Of a stretch of 22,893 nt of DNA, positions 8,759 to 20,058 are shown one piece after another. Where the stretch lies: positions 1 through 22,893 of the forward strand of contig JAUCBJ010002832.1 in assembly GCA_032718475.1 (NCBI GenBank), given 5' to 3'. The notes beneath the pieces are model-generated. The model was not told the origin of the DNA, did no database searches, and saw only the letters and a list, made by a program, of their open reading frames with translations. The stretch's first letter is position 1; each line of letters begins with the position of its first letter. Origin of the DNA: Nemertoderma westbladi (Eukaryota > Xenacoelomorpha > Nemertodermatida > Nemertodermatidae). The translations under genes were made by a program, and so were the position numbers.

Positions 8759-11700
8759 CTAAATAATTTAAATCTTTAAAAGTTAACCACTATATAGCAA
8801 TATTAGCAATACCCAATCCAATACCAATAACAATTTAGGTCGCATATAAAATATAAAGTTTGATATCCACTAAACTCATCAAGAGATGGCACGATATAAT
8901 GTATTTCAAAAAAGAAAAACTGGTCCAGTCCCACTCACCATTGGTGCACACGACGTGTGAACTGAAACGCGTCAGGTTTACTGTGTCCAGTCCCACTCCC
9001 CTTTGGTCCACATGTGTGAACTGAAATGCGTCAGGTTTACTGTGTCCAGTCCCACTCACCTTTGGTCCACCATGTGTGAACTGAAATGCGTCAGGCTTAT
9101 TGTGTCCAAATCCCACTCATCTTTGGTCCACATGTATGAACTGAAATGCGTCAGGCTTATTGTGTCCAAACCCACTCATCTTTGGTCCACATGTATGAAC
9201 TGAAATGCGTTAGGTTTACTGTGTCCAGTCCCACTCACCTTTGGTCCACATGTGTGAACTGAAATGCGTCAGGCTTACTGTGTCCAGTCCCACTCACCTT
9301 TGGTCCACATGTGTGAACTGAAATGCGTCAGGTTTACTGTGTCCAGTCCCACTCACCTTTGGTCCACCATGTATGAACTGAAATGCGTCAGGCTTATTGT
9401 GTCCAGTCCCACTCACCTTTGGTCCACATGTATGAACTGAAATGCGTCAGGTTTATTGTGTCCAGTCCCACTCACCTTTGGTCCACATGTGTGAACTGAA
9501 ATGCGTCAGGTTTACTGTGTCCCAGTCCCACTCACCTTTGGTCCACATGTATGAACTGAAATGCGTCAGGCTTATTGTGTCCAAACCCACTCATCTTTGG
9601 TCCACATGTATGAACTGAAATGCGTCAGGCTTATTGTGTCCAAACCCACTCATCTTTGGTCCACATGTATGAACTGAAATGCGTCAGGTTTACTGTGTCC
9701 AGTCCCACTCACCTTTGGTCCACATGTGTGAACTGAAATGCGTCAGGTTTACTGTGTCCAGTCCCACTCACCTTTGGTCCACATGTGTGAACTGAAATGC
9801 GTCAGGTTTACTGTGTCCAGTCCCACTCACCTTTGGTCCACATCATTGTATGAACTGAAATGCGTCAGGTTTATTGTGTCCAGTCCCACTCACCTTTGGT
9901 CCACATGTATGAACTGAAATGCGTCAGGTTTATTGTGTCCAGTCCCACTCACCTTTGGTCCACATGTGTGAACTGAAATGCGTCAGGTTTACTGTGTCCA
10001 GTCCCACTCACCTTTGGTCCACATGTATGAACTGAAATGCGTCAGGCTTATTGTGTCCAAACCCACTCATCTTTGGTCCACCATGTATGAACTGAAATGC
10101 GTCAGGCTTATTGTGTCCAAACCCACTCATCTTTGGTCCACATGTATGAACTGAAATGCGTTAGGTTTACTGTGTCCAGTCCCACTCACCTTTGGTCCAC
10201 ATGTGTGAACTGAAATGCGTCAGGTTTACTGTGTCCAGTCCCACTCACCTTTGGTCCACATGTGTGAACTGAAATGCGTCAGGTTTACTGTGTCCAGTCC
10301 CACTCACCTTTGGTCCACATGTATGAACTGAAATGCGTCAGGCTTATTGTGTCCAAACCCACTCATCTTTGGTCCACATGTATGAACTGAAATGCGTTAG
10401 GTTTACTGTGTCCAGTCCCACTCACCTTTGGTCCACATGTGTGAACTGAAATGCGTCAGGTTTACTGTGTCCAAACCCACTCATCTTTGGTCCACCATGT
10501 ATGAACTGAAATGCGTCAGGCTTATTGTGTCCAAACCCACTCATCTTTGGTCCACATGTATGAACTGAAATGCGTCAGGTTTACTGTGTCCAGTCCCACT
10601 CACCTTTGGTCCACATGTGTGAACTGAAATGCGTCAGGTTTACTGTGTCCAGTCCCACTCACCTTTGGTCCACATGTGTGAACTGAAATGCGTTAGGTTT
10701 ACTGTGTCCAGTCCCACTCACCTTTGGTCCACATGTATGAACTGAAATGCGTCAGGCTTATTGTGTCCAAACCCACTCATCTTTGGTCCACATGTATGAA
10801 CTGAAATGCGTCAGGCTTATTGTGTCCAAACCCACTCATCTTTGGTCCACATGTGTGAACTGAAATGCGTTAGGTTTACTGTGTCCAGTCCCACTCACCT
10901 TTGGTCCACATGTGTGAACTGAAATGCGTCAGGCTTACTGTGTCCAGTCCCACTCACCTTTGGTCCACATGTGTGAACTGAAATGCGTCAGGTTTATTGT
11001 GTCCAGTCCCACTCACCTTTGGTCCACATGTGTGAACTGAAATGCGTTAGGTTTACTGTGTCCAGTCCCACTCACCTTTGGTCCACATGTGTGAACTGAA
11101 ATGCGTCAGGCTTATTGTGTCCAAACCCACTCATCTTTGGTCCACATGTATGAACTGAAATGCGTCAGGCTTATTGTGTCCAAACCCACTCATCTTTGGT
11201 CCACATGTATGAACTGAAATGCGTCAGGCTTATTGTGTCCAAACCCACTCATCTTTGGTCCACATGTATGAACTGAAATGCGTCAGGCTTATTGTGTCCA
11301 AACCCACTCATCTTTGGTCCACATGTATGAACTGAAATGCGTCAGGCTTATTGTGTCCAGTCCCACTCACCTTTGGTCCACATGTATGAACTGAAATGCG
11401 TCAGGCTTATTGTGTCCAAACCCACTCATCTTTGGTCCACATGTATGAACTGAAATGCGTCAGGCTTATTGTGTCCAAACCCACTCATCTTTGGTCCACA
11501 TGTATGAACTGAAATGCGTCAGGCTTATTGTGTCCAAACCCACTCATCTTTGGTCCACATGTATGAACTGAAATGCGTCAGGTTTATTGTGTCCAAACCC
11601 ACTCATCTTTGGTCCACATGTATGAACTGAAATGCGTTAGGTTTATTGTGTCCAGTCCCACTCATCTTTGGTCCACATGTGTGAACTGAAATGCGTCAGG

Positions 11701-14007
11701 TTTATTGTGTCCAGTCCCACTCACCTTTGGTCCACATCATTGTATGAACTGAAATGCGTCAGGCTTATTGTGTCCAGTCCCACTCACCTTTGGTCCACAT
11801 GTATGAACTGAAATGCGTCAGGCTTATTGTGTCCAAACCCACTCATCTTTGGTCCACATGTATGAACTGAAATGCGTCAGGCTTATTGTGTCCAAACCCA
11901 CTCATCTTTGGTCCACATGTATGAACTGAAATGCGTCAGGCTTATTGTGTCCAGTCCCACTCATCTTTGGTCCACATGTGTGAACTGAAATGCGTCAGGT
12001 TTATTGTGTCCAGTCCCACTCACCTTTGGTCCACATCATTGTATGAACTGAAATGCGTCAGGCTTATTGTGTCCAGTCCCACTCACCTTTGGTCCACATG
12101 TATGAACTGAAATGCGTCAGGCTTATTGTGTCCAAACCCACTCATCTTTGGTCCACATGTATGAACTGAAATGCGTCAGGCTTATTGTGTCCAAACCCAC
12201 TCATCTTTGGTCCACATGTATGAACTGAAATGCGTCAGGTTTATTGTGTCCAAACCCACTCATCTTTGGTCCACATGTATGAACTGAAATGCGTTAGGTT
12301 TATTGTGTCCAGTCCCACTCACCTTTGGTCCACATGTGTGAACTGAAATGCGTCAGGTTTATTGTGTCCAGTCCCACTCACCTTTGGTCCACATCATTGT
12401 ATGAACTGAAATGCGTCAGGCTTATTGTGTCCAGTCCCACTCACCTTTGGTCCACATGTGTGAACTGAAATGCGTCAGGTTTATTGTGTCCAGTCCCACT
12501 CACCTTTGGTCCACATCATTGTATGAACTGAAATGCGTCAGGCTTATTGTGTCCAGTCCCACTCACCTTTGGTCCACATCATTGTATGAACTGAAATGCG
12601 TCAGGCTTATTGTGTCCAGTCCCACTCACCTTTGGTCCACATGTGTGAACTGAAATGCGTCAGGTTTATTGTGTCCAGTCCCACTCACCTTTGGTCCACA
12701 TCATTGTATGAACTGAAATGCGTCAGGCTTATTGTGTCCAGTCCCACTCACCTTTGGTCCACATGTGTGAACTGAAATGCGTCAGGTTTATTGTGTCCAG
12801 TCCCACTCACCTTTGGTCCACATCATTGTATGAACTGAAATGCGTCAGGCTTATTGTGTCCAGTCCCACTCACCTTTGGTCCACATGTGTGAACTGAAAT
12901 GCGTCAGGTTTATTGTGTCCAAACCCACTCATCTTTGGTCCACATGTATGAACTGAAATGCGTTAGGTTTACTGTGTCCAGTCCCACTCACCTTTGGTCC
13001 ACATGTGTGAACTGAAATGCCTCAGGTTTACTGTGTCCAGTCCCACTCATCTTTGGTCCACATGTATGAACTGAAATGCGTCAGGCTTATTGTGTCCAGT
13101 CCCACTCACCTTTGGTCCACATCATTGTATGAACTGAAATGCGTCAGGCTTATTGTGTCCAGTCCCACTCACCTTTGGTCCACATGTGTGAACTGAAATG
13201 CGTCAGGTTTATTGTGTCCAGTCCCACTCACCTTTGGTCCACATGTGTGAACTGAAATGCGTCAGGTTTATTGTGTCCAGTCCCACTCACCTTTGGTCCA
13301 CATGTGTGAACTGAAATGCGTCAGGTTTATTGTGTCCAGTCCCACTCACCTTTGGTCCACATGTGTGAACTGAAATGCGTCAGGCTTATTGTGTCCAAAC
13401 CCACTCACCTTTGGTCCACATGTGTGAACTGAAATGCGTCAGGTTTATTGTGTCCAGTCCCACTCACCTTTGGTCCACATGTGTGAACTGAAATGCGTCA
13501 GGTTTATTGTGTCCAGTCCCACTCACCTTTGGTCCACATGTGTGAACTGAAATGCGTCAGGTTTATTGTGTCCAAACCCACTCATCTTTGGTCCACATGT
13601 GTGAACTGAAATGCGTTAGGTTTACTGTGTCCAGTCCCACTCACCTTTGGTCCACATGTGTGAACTGAAATGCCTCAGGTTTACTGTGTCCAGTCCCACT
13701 CATCTTTGGTCCACATGTATGAACTGAAATGCGTCAGGCTTATTGTGTCCAGTCCCACTCACCTTTGGTCCACATCATTGTATGAACTGAAATGCGTCAG
13801 GCTTATTGTGTCCAGTCCCACTCACCTTTGGTCCACATGTGTGAACTGAAATGCGTCAGGTTTATTGTGTCCAGTCCCACTCACCTTTGGTCCACATCAT
13901 TGTATGAACTGAAATGCGTCAGGCTTATTGTGTCCAGTCCCACTCACCTTTGGTCCACCATGTATGAACTGAAATGCGTCCGGCTTATTGTGTCCAGTCC
14001 CACTCAC
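8759..14007 (-). other. BicC intron filled by the 59-bp minisatellite
   Basis: 5249 bp. The array takes up almost all of it. Only about 165 bp next to the acceptor (8759-8922) is unique, AT-rich sequence with a T-rich tract. The donor used for the coding frame is the first GTGAGT, at 14002-14007. Confidence 0.8.
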
Positions 14008-14044
14008 CTTTGGTCCACATGTGTGAACTGAAATGCCTCAGGTT
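8923..14044 (-). repeat. 59-bp minisatellite, about 86 units, copied from an exon-intron junction
   Basis: About 86 head-to-tail units, mostly 59 bp, some 60 bp (CCACCATG form) or 63 bp (CATCATTG form). On the minus strand a unit reads AAACCTGACGCATTTCAG, TTCACACATGTGGACCAAAG, then GTGAGTGGGACTGGACAC. The first unit at the 14044 end is the last 37 coding bases of the 115-bp exon plus its donor. The rest repeat exon end and donor together. Two unit classes are mixed: those with CTCACC (plus strand) keep the GT of the donor, those with CTCATC have AT. Because 59 is not a multiple of 3 and GGTGAG supplies a TGA, the array cannot be read through. Confidence 0.97.
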
Positions 14045-14122
14045 TCTTTCCGAAGTCGTTGAACCCGCTATCGCAGGAACCGATGGGACTGTCAACATCA
14101 ACATTATCAGACACCGAAGTCA
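14008..14122 (-). CDS. BicC: Bicaudal-C exon, 115 bp, whose 3' end founds the 59-bp array
   Basis: A 115-bp exon with acceptor ATATTTTAG before 14122 and donor GTGAGT after 14008. Two bases finish the codon begun in the previous exon, then 37 codons, then two bases left over. Only this frame is open. The product runs TSVSDNVDVDSPIGSCDSGF, then NDFGKKPEAFQFTHVDQ. It is a Ser/Asp-rich linker without a known fold. The last 37 bases, from the codons KPEAF onward, are also the first unit of the tandem array, so coding sequence and minisatellite overlap. Exact use of this donor rather than one of the copies behind it needs transcript evidence. Confidence 0.7.
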
Positions 14123-14345
14123 CTAAAATATGATTAATAAAATAATCTGAAACAACTGAATGAACTAACACCGCTAAACTTCATTATAATTTAAGGAATA
14201 CAACTTTAAATCTGTAATATTCACTTTCCCAAATTTCAATTTGTAATTAACAGTAAAATAAAGTATATAACATCATTCATTATAGTAGGTACCTTGATGC
14301 ACCTTGAATGGGTGTGGCAGGTGTGTGTATGTACCTAACCTAACT

Positions 14346-14403
14346 GAATGTACTCACATCGACTGTAGAACCAGGGCGAATGTACTTACATCGACTAGAA
14401 CCA
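14346..14403 (-). repeat. 30-bp minisatellite, acceptor-side remnant (about 2 units)
   Basis: Nearly two units, the first with a small insertion (GACTGTAGAACC). It ends at GACTAGAACCA (14393-14403), which is repeated at 15028-15038 on the far side of the truncated LINE. Confidence 0.9.
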
Positions 14404-15027
14404 TGTGGATGCATGTGGATGACTTCTGTTACCTGGGATCATGGATCCGGAAGTCAGGTGAGGACCTTCGAATACGTAAGGGAAAGGCATGGGCAGCTTT
14501 GAAAAGGCTTTCCAGATTTAGAAGTCACCGAGAATTAATCGGAAACTTAAGGTCCGATTATTTAGAGCAGCAGTAGTTCCAGTACTCCTCTATGGGAGTC
14601 CATGCTGGGCTCTAACTGCTGAGGACACCAAATCTCTGGATGGCACATTCACAAGAATGCTACGCCGGGTTCATTGTTTCAAGTACAATGCACACATCTC
14701 CAACCAGACATTATATAACATTGGAGGTGTCTCATTGGTTCCCTCAAGCTTGACACTAGAACAAAATCGCCTCCGCTTTGCAGGACATTGCTTTCGCCGT
14801 GAGGACCAGCCAGTGCATAATCTTGTACTTTGGCAGCCTCATGGAGTGAATAAGCATGGTGGACAGCCCATGACTTTCTTGAGACGCATCTTAAAGGACA
14901 CTGGCCTTGAAGATGCGGATGATCTAGCAAATGTTATGGGTGATAAGGAGTTGTGGCGGTGCAATTTTGTCGATAAGCCACAGCATTCTTAAAAGTGCAG
15001 CTGCAATGCAGCATGCCGATCCTAGTA
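14404..15027 (+). mobile_element. 5'-truncated LINE (family L-A), plus orientation
   Basis: About 620 bp of the 3' end of the LINE found complete at 15265-19009, in the opposite orientation. It encodes the C-terminal part of the reverse transcriptase with a frameshift near 14515-14580 (frames 14304-14576 and 14657-14992). The C-terminus continues past the point where the minus-strand copy has a stop. It ends GATCCTAG plus TAG. GACTAGAACCA at 14393-14403 and 15028-15038 fits an 11-bp target duplication, although it is also part of the array unit and so is ambiguous. Confidence 0.85.
14657..14992 (+). pseudogene. LINE reverse transcriptase C-terminus fragment
   Basis: 111 codons: MLRRVHCFKYNAHISNQTLY, then a region with RLRFAGHCFRRED near residues 54-66, then GGQPMTFLRRILKDTGLEDA. 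This is the Cys/His-containing tail that follows the reverse transcriptase in RTE/CR1-like LINEs. The catalytic part is missing. The preceding coding sequence continues in another frame. Confidence 0.75.
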
Positions 15028-15264
15028 GACTAGAACCAGGGCGAATGTACTTACATCGACTAGAACCAGGGCGAATGTACTTACATCGACTACAACCAGG
15101 GCGAATGTACTTACATCGACTGCAACCAGGGCGAATGTACTTACATCGACTAGAACCAGGGCGAATGTACTTTCATCAACTAGAACCAGGACGATTGTAC
15201 TTAAATAGACTAGAACCAGGGCGATTGTACTTACATCGACTAGAACCAGGGCGATTGTACTTAC
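15028..15264 (-). repeat. 30-bp minisatellite, segment between the two LINEs (8 units)
   Basis: Eight units, the last three with the variant GATTG instead of GAATG (plus strand). It forms the loop between the two inverted LINE 3' ends. It ends with GATTGTACTTAC, which reappears at 19010-19021 beyond the LINE. Confidence 0.95.
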
Positions 15265-15305
15265 TACTACTGCTAGGATCGGCATGCTGCATTGCAGCTG
15301 CACTT

Positions 15306-16845
15306 TTAAGAATGCTGTGCCGGCTTATCGACAAAATTGCACCGCCACAACTCCCTATCACCATTGACATTTGCAAGATCATCCGCATCTTCAAGGCCAG
15401 TGTCCTTTAAGATGCGTCTCAAGAAAGTCATGGGCTGTCCACCATGCTTATTCACTCCATGAGGCTGTCAAAGTACAATATTATGCACTGGCTGGTCCTC
15501 ACGGCGAAAGCAATGTCCTGCAAAGCGGAGGCGATTTTTTTCTAGTGTCAAGCGTGGGGGAGCCAATGAGACACCTCCAATGTTATATAGTGTCTGGTTG
15601 GAGATGTGTGCATTGTACTTCACACAATGAACCCGGCGTAGCATTCTTGTGAATGTGCCATCCAGAGATTTGGTGTCCTCAGCAGTTAGAGCCCAGCATG
15701 GACTCCCATAGAGAAGTACTGGAACTACTGCTGCTCTAAATAATCGGACCTTAAGGTTCCGATTAATTCTCGGTGACTTCCAAATCCTGGAAAGCCTATT
15801 CAAGGCTGCCCATGCCTTTCCCTTACGTATTCGAAGGTCCTCACCTGACTTCCGGATCCATGATCCCAGGTAACAGAAGTCATCCACATGCTCAAGCATA
15901 CCATCTTTTGAGCTTATGCTCATCCGATCAGAGACTTGCTGAGGACTTTCAAAGTTAACTGTCAAAATTTTGGTCTTTCCGGAGTTAATAAAAAGACCAA
16001 CACTAGAAGCAGCATGTTCTAATGAGCTGAGGAGCCGTTGGGCTCCCTCTAGTGATTCTGAGAGTACTCCTAAGTCATCAGCAAAGTCTAGATCAGTTAG
16101 GTACTTGGCAGGATTTCCTCGACATCTGGAGCCAGTAGGTGGAGTTATCATCACCCCATCATCATTATGGTGATCTAAGGACATGCGTAGAACATTGTCA
16201 ACAACAATTATGAATGGTGCAAGTGTGTCTCCTTGGAGGACGCCCCATAACACTTCAAATGGTTCTGTGTCACCGTCAACAATAGACACAAATGTTGTCG
16301 AACCATCGTATACTGATCTGATTGCTGCAATAATTTCATCAGGAATCCCATATAATGAAAGTATGCTGAACATACGTGAGCGAGAGACTGAATCAAAGGC
16401 CTTGAAGAAGTCATCAAAGATTCAAAGATAACAGCCAGATACCCGTCTTTCTTTTTTGATAATTCTTCAATTATCCTTCTAAAAGGGCCAAAATGGGCTC
16501 CATGGTCCCACGACCTTTACGGAACCCATTCTGATTTCCACGGAGCAGTCTCTCAATGGGATCCCTGATACGATTTAATAGAATTCTATTGTATAGCTTT
16601 GCAGCAATAGAGATCAATGAGATTCCCCGAAAAGAACCATAGAGTGCTAGGTTGCCCTTCTTTGGAACTGGCACCAACTTATTTGTTTTCATTTCTTGTG
16701 GGACTCTTGTTGTTCGGTACATGTCTACTATGATGGGATAGATGAGCTTTAAACACTCAGGTATTTTAAAGACCTCAGGGGGGACACCATCTACTCCACT
16801 GGCACGATTGGTCTTAATGCAGCCTTCACTTCTGCAAAGGAGATA
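15306..16845 (-). pseudogene. LINE reverse transcriptase, frameshifted
   Basis: Reverse transcriptase in pieces: about 16822-16471 (with NRASGVDGVPPEVFK near the start, LVPVPKKGN, then NGFRKGRGTMEPI) and 16373-15468, with a frameshift between 16471 and 16373. The second piece holds GVLQGDTLAPF, then LDFADDLGVLSES (FADD is the variant of the YADD catalytic box), and CYLGSWI. It stops at 15468, where the plus-strand copy at 14404 reads on with WQPHGVNKHGGQP. The tail to a TAA at 15306-15308 continues after that stop. Confidence 0.85.
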
Positions 16846-18592
16846 TCACCAATGGGAATGGGAGTACAGTCTCAGACACTTTTACTTCTATAAAGTTATC
16901 AGGCAATACCCTGTCATTATTGAGGAGCTTTTCAAAGTGGGCCTTCCAACCATTGAGGCGATCGGCTTGTGATTCAGCCTTAACCTTGGTGGTTGGTTGG
17001 CTTTTTCGACCAGCAAGCAAGTTGATCGATCTCCATGCCTGGGATGATTGCCTGCTGTCGTCAGCATCATTGATGGCATCAACCTGTTGGTTTATTAGCT
17101 CCTGTAAATTAACAGAGTACTGCCTGTTCAGGGACCTAGATGCAGCCTTAACTGCATTCTTGGCCGCTGTAGTCTGTTTGAGTCTGGACTCTTTCTGCGC
17201 CTTGTAGAGGTCATTTCGGCACTTCTGAATTTTGTTGTCAGTCCAGGGGGCCTGTTTCCTGTTTCGAGGGTATACAGGAACTGTTTCTGCAGCTGCTAAC
17301 TTAACTGCCTCTGTGAAGGCAGTATAGCCCTCACAGTGATCTGCCGCCTCAGAGGCAAGAACCTCATACCTGTTGCTCAGCTGTAGTGTGAAGCTGGATC
17401 TCACACTTGGCTGTTGCAACAGAGAGGACCAGTCATGCCGCGGCAAGGCAGATTTCGTTGTTCTGCTAGCACGCAGACTAAGTCTTACCTTGGCCACAAT
17501 AAGGCGGTGATCACTGGAGAAGGGTCGTAGTGTAAATGCATTACAGTCTTGTATAGAGCTCCTGTATTTCCTACGAAACAGGATATGGTCTATCTGGGAC
17601 TTGTGACCACTGGGTCCACTATGAGTCCATAGCTTTCCAGTTCGCTTCTTGAACTGGGTTCCAGCCGAAAACAATCCATTTCCAGAGATAAAATCCTGAA
17701 GATGGACGGAATTTCGGTTAACACTATTGCTATAGACCCAGGGCGATGTAGGTGATTGATGCAGACTTGCATTAAAGTCTCCCAGGAATGTTAAGAATGC
17801 ATGCTGATCCACTCCATCAGTAGCTGCTTGTAGATTCTGGTATAAATTTTCCACCTCCTCTACAGGGGCAACACTAGTTGGAGAGTAGCACACAATCAGA
17901 ACCACCTTAGGAAACTTCTTAGCCAGTCTTCCAGAACATGAGAAGTGGCAACGGATGATGCGGTTAGAGATTTGGTCTATTTTGTCCAATGCTGCATGTG
18001 CAGTTGGATTCATCAATAGACCAATTCCACCATTGCCACTATCATCTGCTGAAGCGAGGGCGAGTCGCCAACCGCCCCCCATGTCCTTAATCAGAACCTC
18101 ATCAGTCTGTCCAGTCTGCATTCGGTGCTCTTGAACACCCACTGCACTAAGAGAAAGCTTATCTGCCAAGGCAGTCAGCTCACCTTGTCGCATTGGGGAC
18201 CCGAGTGTTAGGGTGTTTACTGAGGCTAGTCTAGTGACTTGCCTCAGATTCACCAATGGCTTTGTTGGTCGGGGTGGAACATGAGAGTAGCCTCCAACTC
18301 CAGAATCCCTCTCCCCCTCACAATCTGGCCTCCCTGGTGACCCAGGGTTTGGGCCAGAAAGGTCATCAGGAAAGGGACTCAAAGAATTGTTTGCCGCTCT
18401 CTCTCCAGTAGGGGGTGAGACAGGCAGCCGGTCAGGAGATAACTGACGCCTGTGAGGCCGATTGTGTCCAGTCATTCCACTGGCCTCTAGTGGCTGGACC
18501 TCCGCATTACTAATGTAATCCATAGTGGGGGTTGGGGGGTGCTTTTTTGCCGAGTCAGCTCTCGGGGCAAATACCACACCCTGGTTTGCCAT
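16826..18592 (-). pseudogene. LINE ORF: N-terminal region and endonuclease domain
   Basis: 588 codons from an ATG at 18592. Residues 1-120 are a Pro/Ser-rich leader without a known fold. Residues about 122-370 form an endonuclease/exonuclease/phosphatase domain with its catalytic set intact: Asn126, Glu155 in GVQEHRM, CYSPT at 235-239, GDFNA at 271-275, QIDHI at 333-337 and SDH at 360-362. The domain nicks the target DNA for target-primed reverse transcription. The frame ends in SPLQK at 16826, where a frameshift cuts off the reverse transcriptase. The ORF is therefore a broken half of a single polyprotein. Confidence 0.85.
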
Positions 18593-19009
18593 TCCACAGG
18601 GTGGGTGTCGCAGTGGAGTCAGATATGAGGCCCATCACCCATATCTACTCTGGCGCACATGACCCACCATTGGCTGTGCAGCTCATCTGCTGGGTCATGC
18701 CCTGTACCCCTGCTGCCAGGTGCAGGTCGCAGTGAAGTGCACTCAGAGTGGACATGAGAACACTCTACTCCTGACCAGCCATTGGTAGATCACCATCTGC
18801 CTGGCCAGGCCATATACCCCTGCAGCCAAGTATATGGGTCCTTAATCCAGGACCAAGGTCGTCCTTATCCCAGAACGAAGGGGGTCCTAGTTACAGGACC
18901 AGATTTGCCCTAGTAAGAGGGTCTATGCAGCTACAGGTGGCACCTCCTTTATGCTGCATGGAGGTGGCAAGTTTTCTTGATCAATGACCTAGAATACCTG
19001 ACTTGACAT

Positions 19010-20058
19010 GATTGTACTTACATCGACTACAACCAGGGCGAATGTACTTACATCGACTAGAACCAGGGCGAATGTACTTACATCGACTACAACCAGGGCG
19101 AATGTACTTACATCGACTAGAACCAGGGCGAATGTACTCACACCGACTAGAACCAGGGCGAATGTACTCACATCGACTAGAACCAGGGCGAATGTACTTA
19201 CATCGATTAGAACCAGGGCGAATGTACTTATATCGACTAGAACCAGGGCGAATGTACTTACATCGACTAGAACAAGGGCGAATGTACTTACATCGACTAC
19301 AACCAGGGCGAATGTACTTACATCGACTAGAACCAGGGCGAATGTACTTACAACTACTACAACCAGGGCGATTGTACTTAAATCGATTAGAACCAGGGCG
19401 AATGTACTTTGATCGACTACAACCAGAGCGAATGTACTTACATAGACTAACCAGGGCGAATGTACTTTCATCGACTACAACCAGGGCGAATGTACTTACA
19501 TCGACTAGAACCAGGGCGAATGTACTTACATCGACTACAACCAGGGCAAATGTACTTACATCGACTAGAACCAAGGCGAATGTACTTAAATCGACTAGAA
19601 CCAGGGCGAATGTACTTACATCGACTAGAACCAGGGCGAATGTACTTACATCAACTAGAACCAGGGCGAATGTACTTACATCAACTAGAACCAGGGCGAA
19701 TGTACTTACATCGACTAGAACCAGGGCGAACGTACTTATATCGACTAGAACCAGGGCGAATGTACTTACATCGACTAGAACCAGGGCGTATGTACTTACA
19801 TCGACTAGAACCAGGGCGTATGTACTTACATCGACTAGAACCAGGGCGTATGTACTTACATCGACTAGAACCAGGGCGTATGTACTTACATCGACTAGAA
19901 CCAGGGCGAATGTACTTACATCGACTAGAACCAGGGCGAATGTACTTAAATCGACTAGAACCAGGGCGAATGTACTTACATCGACTAGAACCAGGGCGAA
20001 TGTACTTATATCGACTAGAACCAGGGCGAATGTACTTACATCGACTAGAACCAGGGCT
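19010..20058 (-). repeat. 30-bp minisatellite, main segment (about 34 units), copied from an exon-intron junction
   Basis: About 34 units. On the minus strand the unit is ACATTCGCCCTGGTTCTAGT then CGATGTAAGT. The last 17 coding bases of the 145-bp exon are the first partial unit, followed by its GTAAGT donor. The exon has ACATTCG, 11 further bases, then CCCTGGTTCTAGTCGAT. The unit equals this exon end with the 11 bases missing, plus GTAAGT. Most units keep GTAAGT, and some have GTGAGT or broken forms (ATAAGT, TTAAGT, GAAAGT). Long open frames on both strands arise because 30 is a multiple of 3. Confidence 0.97.

Larger units (their letters stand above)
15265..19009 (-). mobile_element. Near-full-length non-LTR retrotransposon (family L-A), inactive
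   Basis: A 3.7-kb LINE read on the minus strand: about 420 bp 5' region, an apurinic-type endonuclease, a reverse transcriptase, and a 3' end GATCCTAG followed by a short CAGTAGTAGTA tail. Flanking GATTGTACTTAC at 15253-15264 and 19010-19021 gives a 12-bp target-site duplication that interrupts the 30-bp array. The GATTG variant occurs only in a few neighbouring units, which supports the duplication. The endonuclease and the FADD polymerase box place it among RTE/CR1-like LINEs; the exact clade is unsure. At least two frameshifts and one stop make it inactive. Confidence 0.9.
14123..20039 (-). other. BicC intron with 30-bp array split by two LINEs
   Basis: 5917 bp. From the donor side: array (about 34 units, 20039-19010), LINE 19009-15265, eight array units, truncated LINE 15027-14404, two array units, then about 220 bp of unique AT-rich sequence to the acceptor. 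Only that last stretch looks like ordinary intron. Confidence 0.8.

Noticed and set aside
8835-9203. Short frames in the 59-bp array
   Set aside because: They arise where the repeat happens to stay open. The 59-bp period shifts frame each unit and GTGA supplies stops.
8923-14044. CRISPR array
   Set aside because: Units are contiguous with no unique spacers, the gene context is eukaryotic, and each unit contains a splice donor.
14331-14345. CCTAACCTAAC as a trace of an insect telomeric repeat
   Set aside because: Only two units, too short to mean anything.
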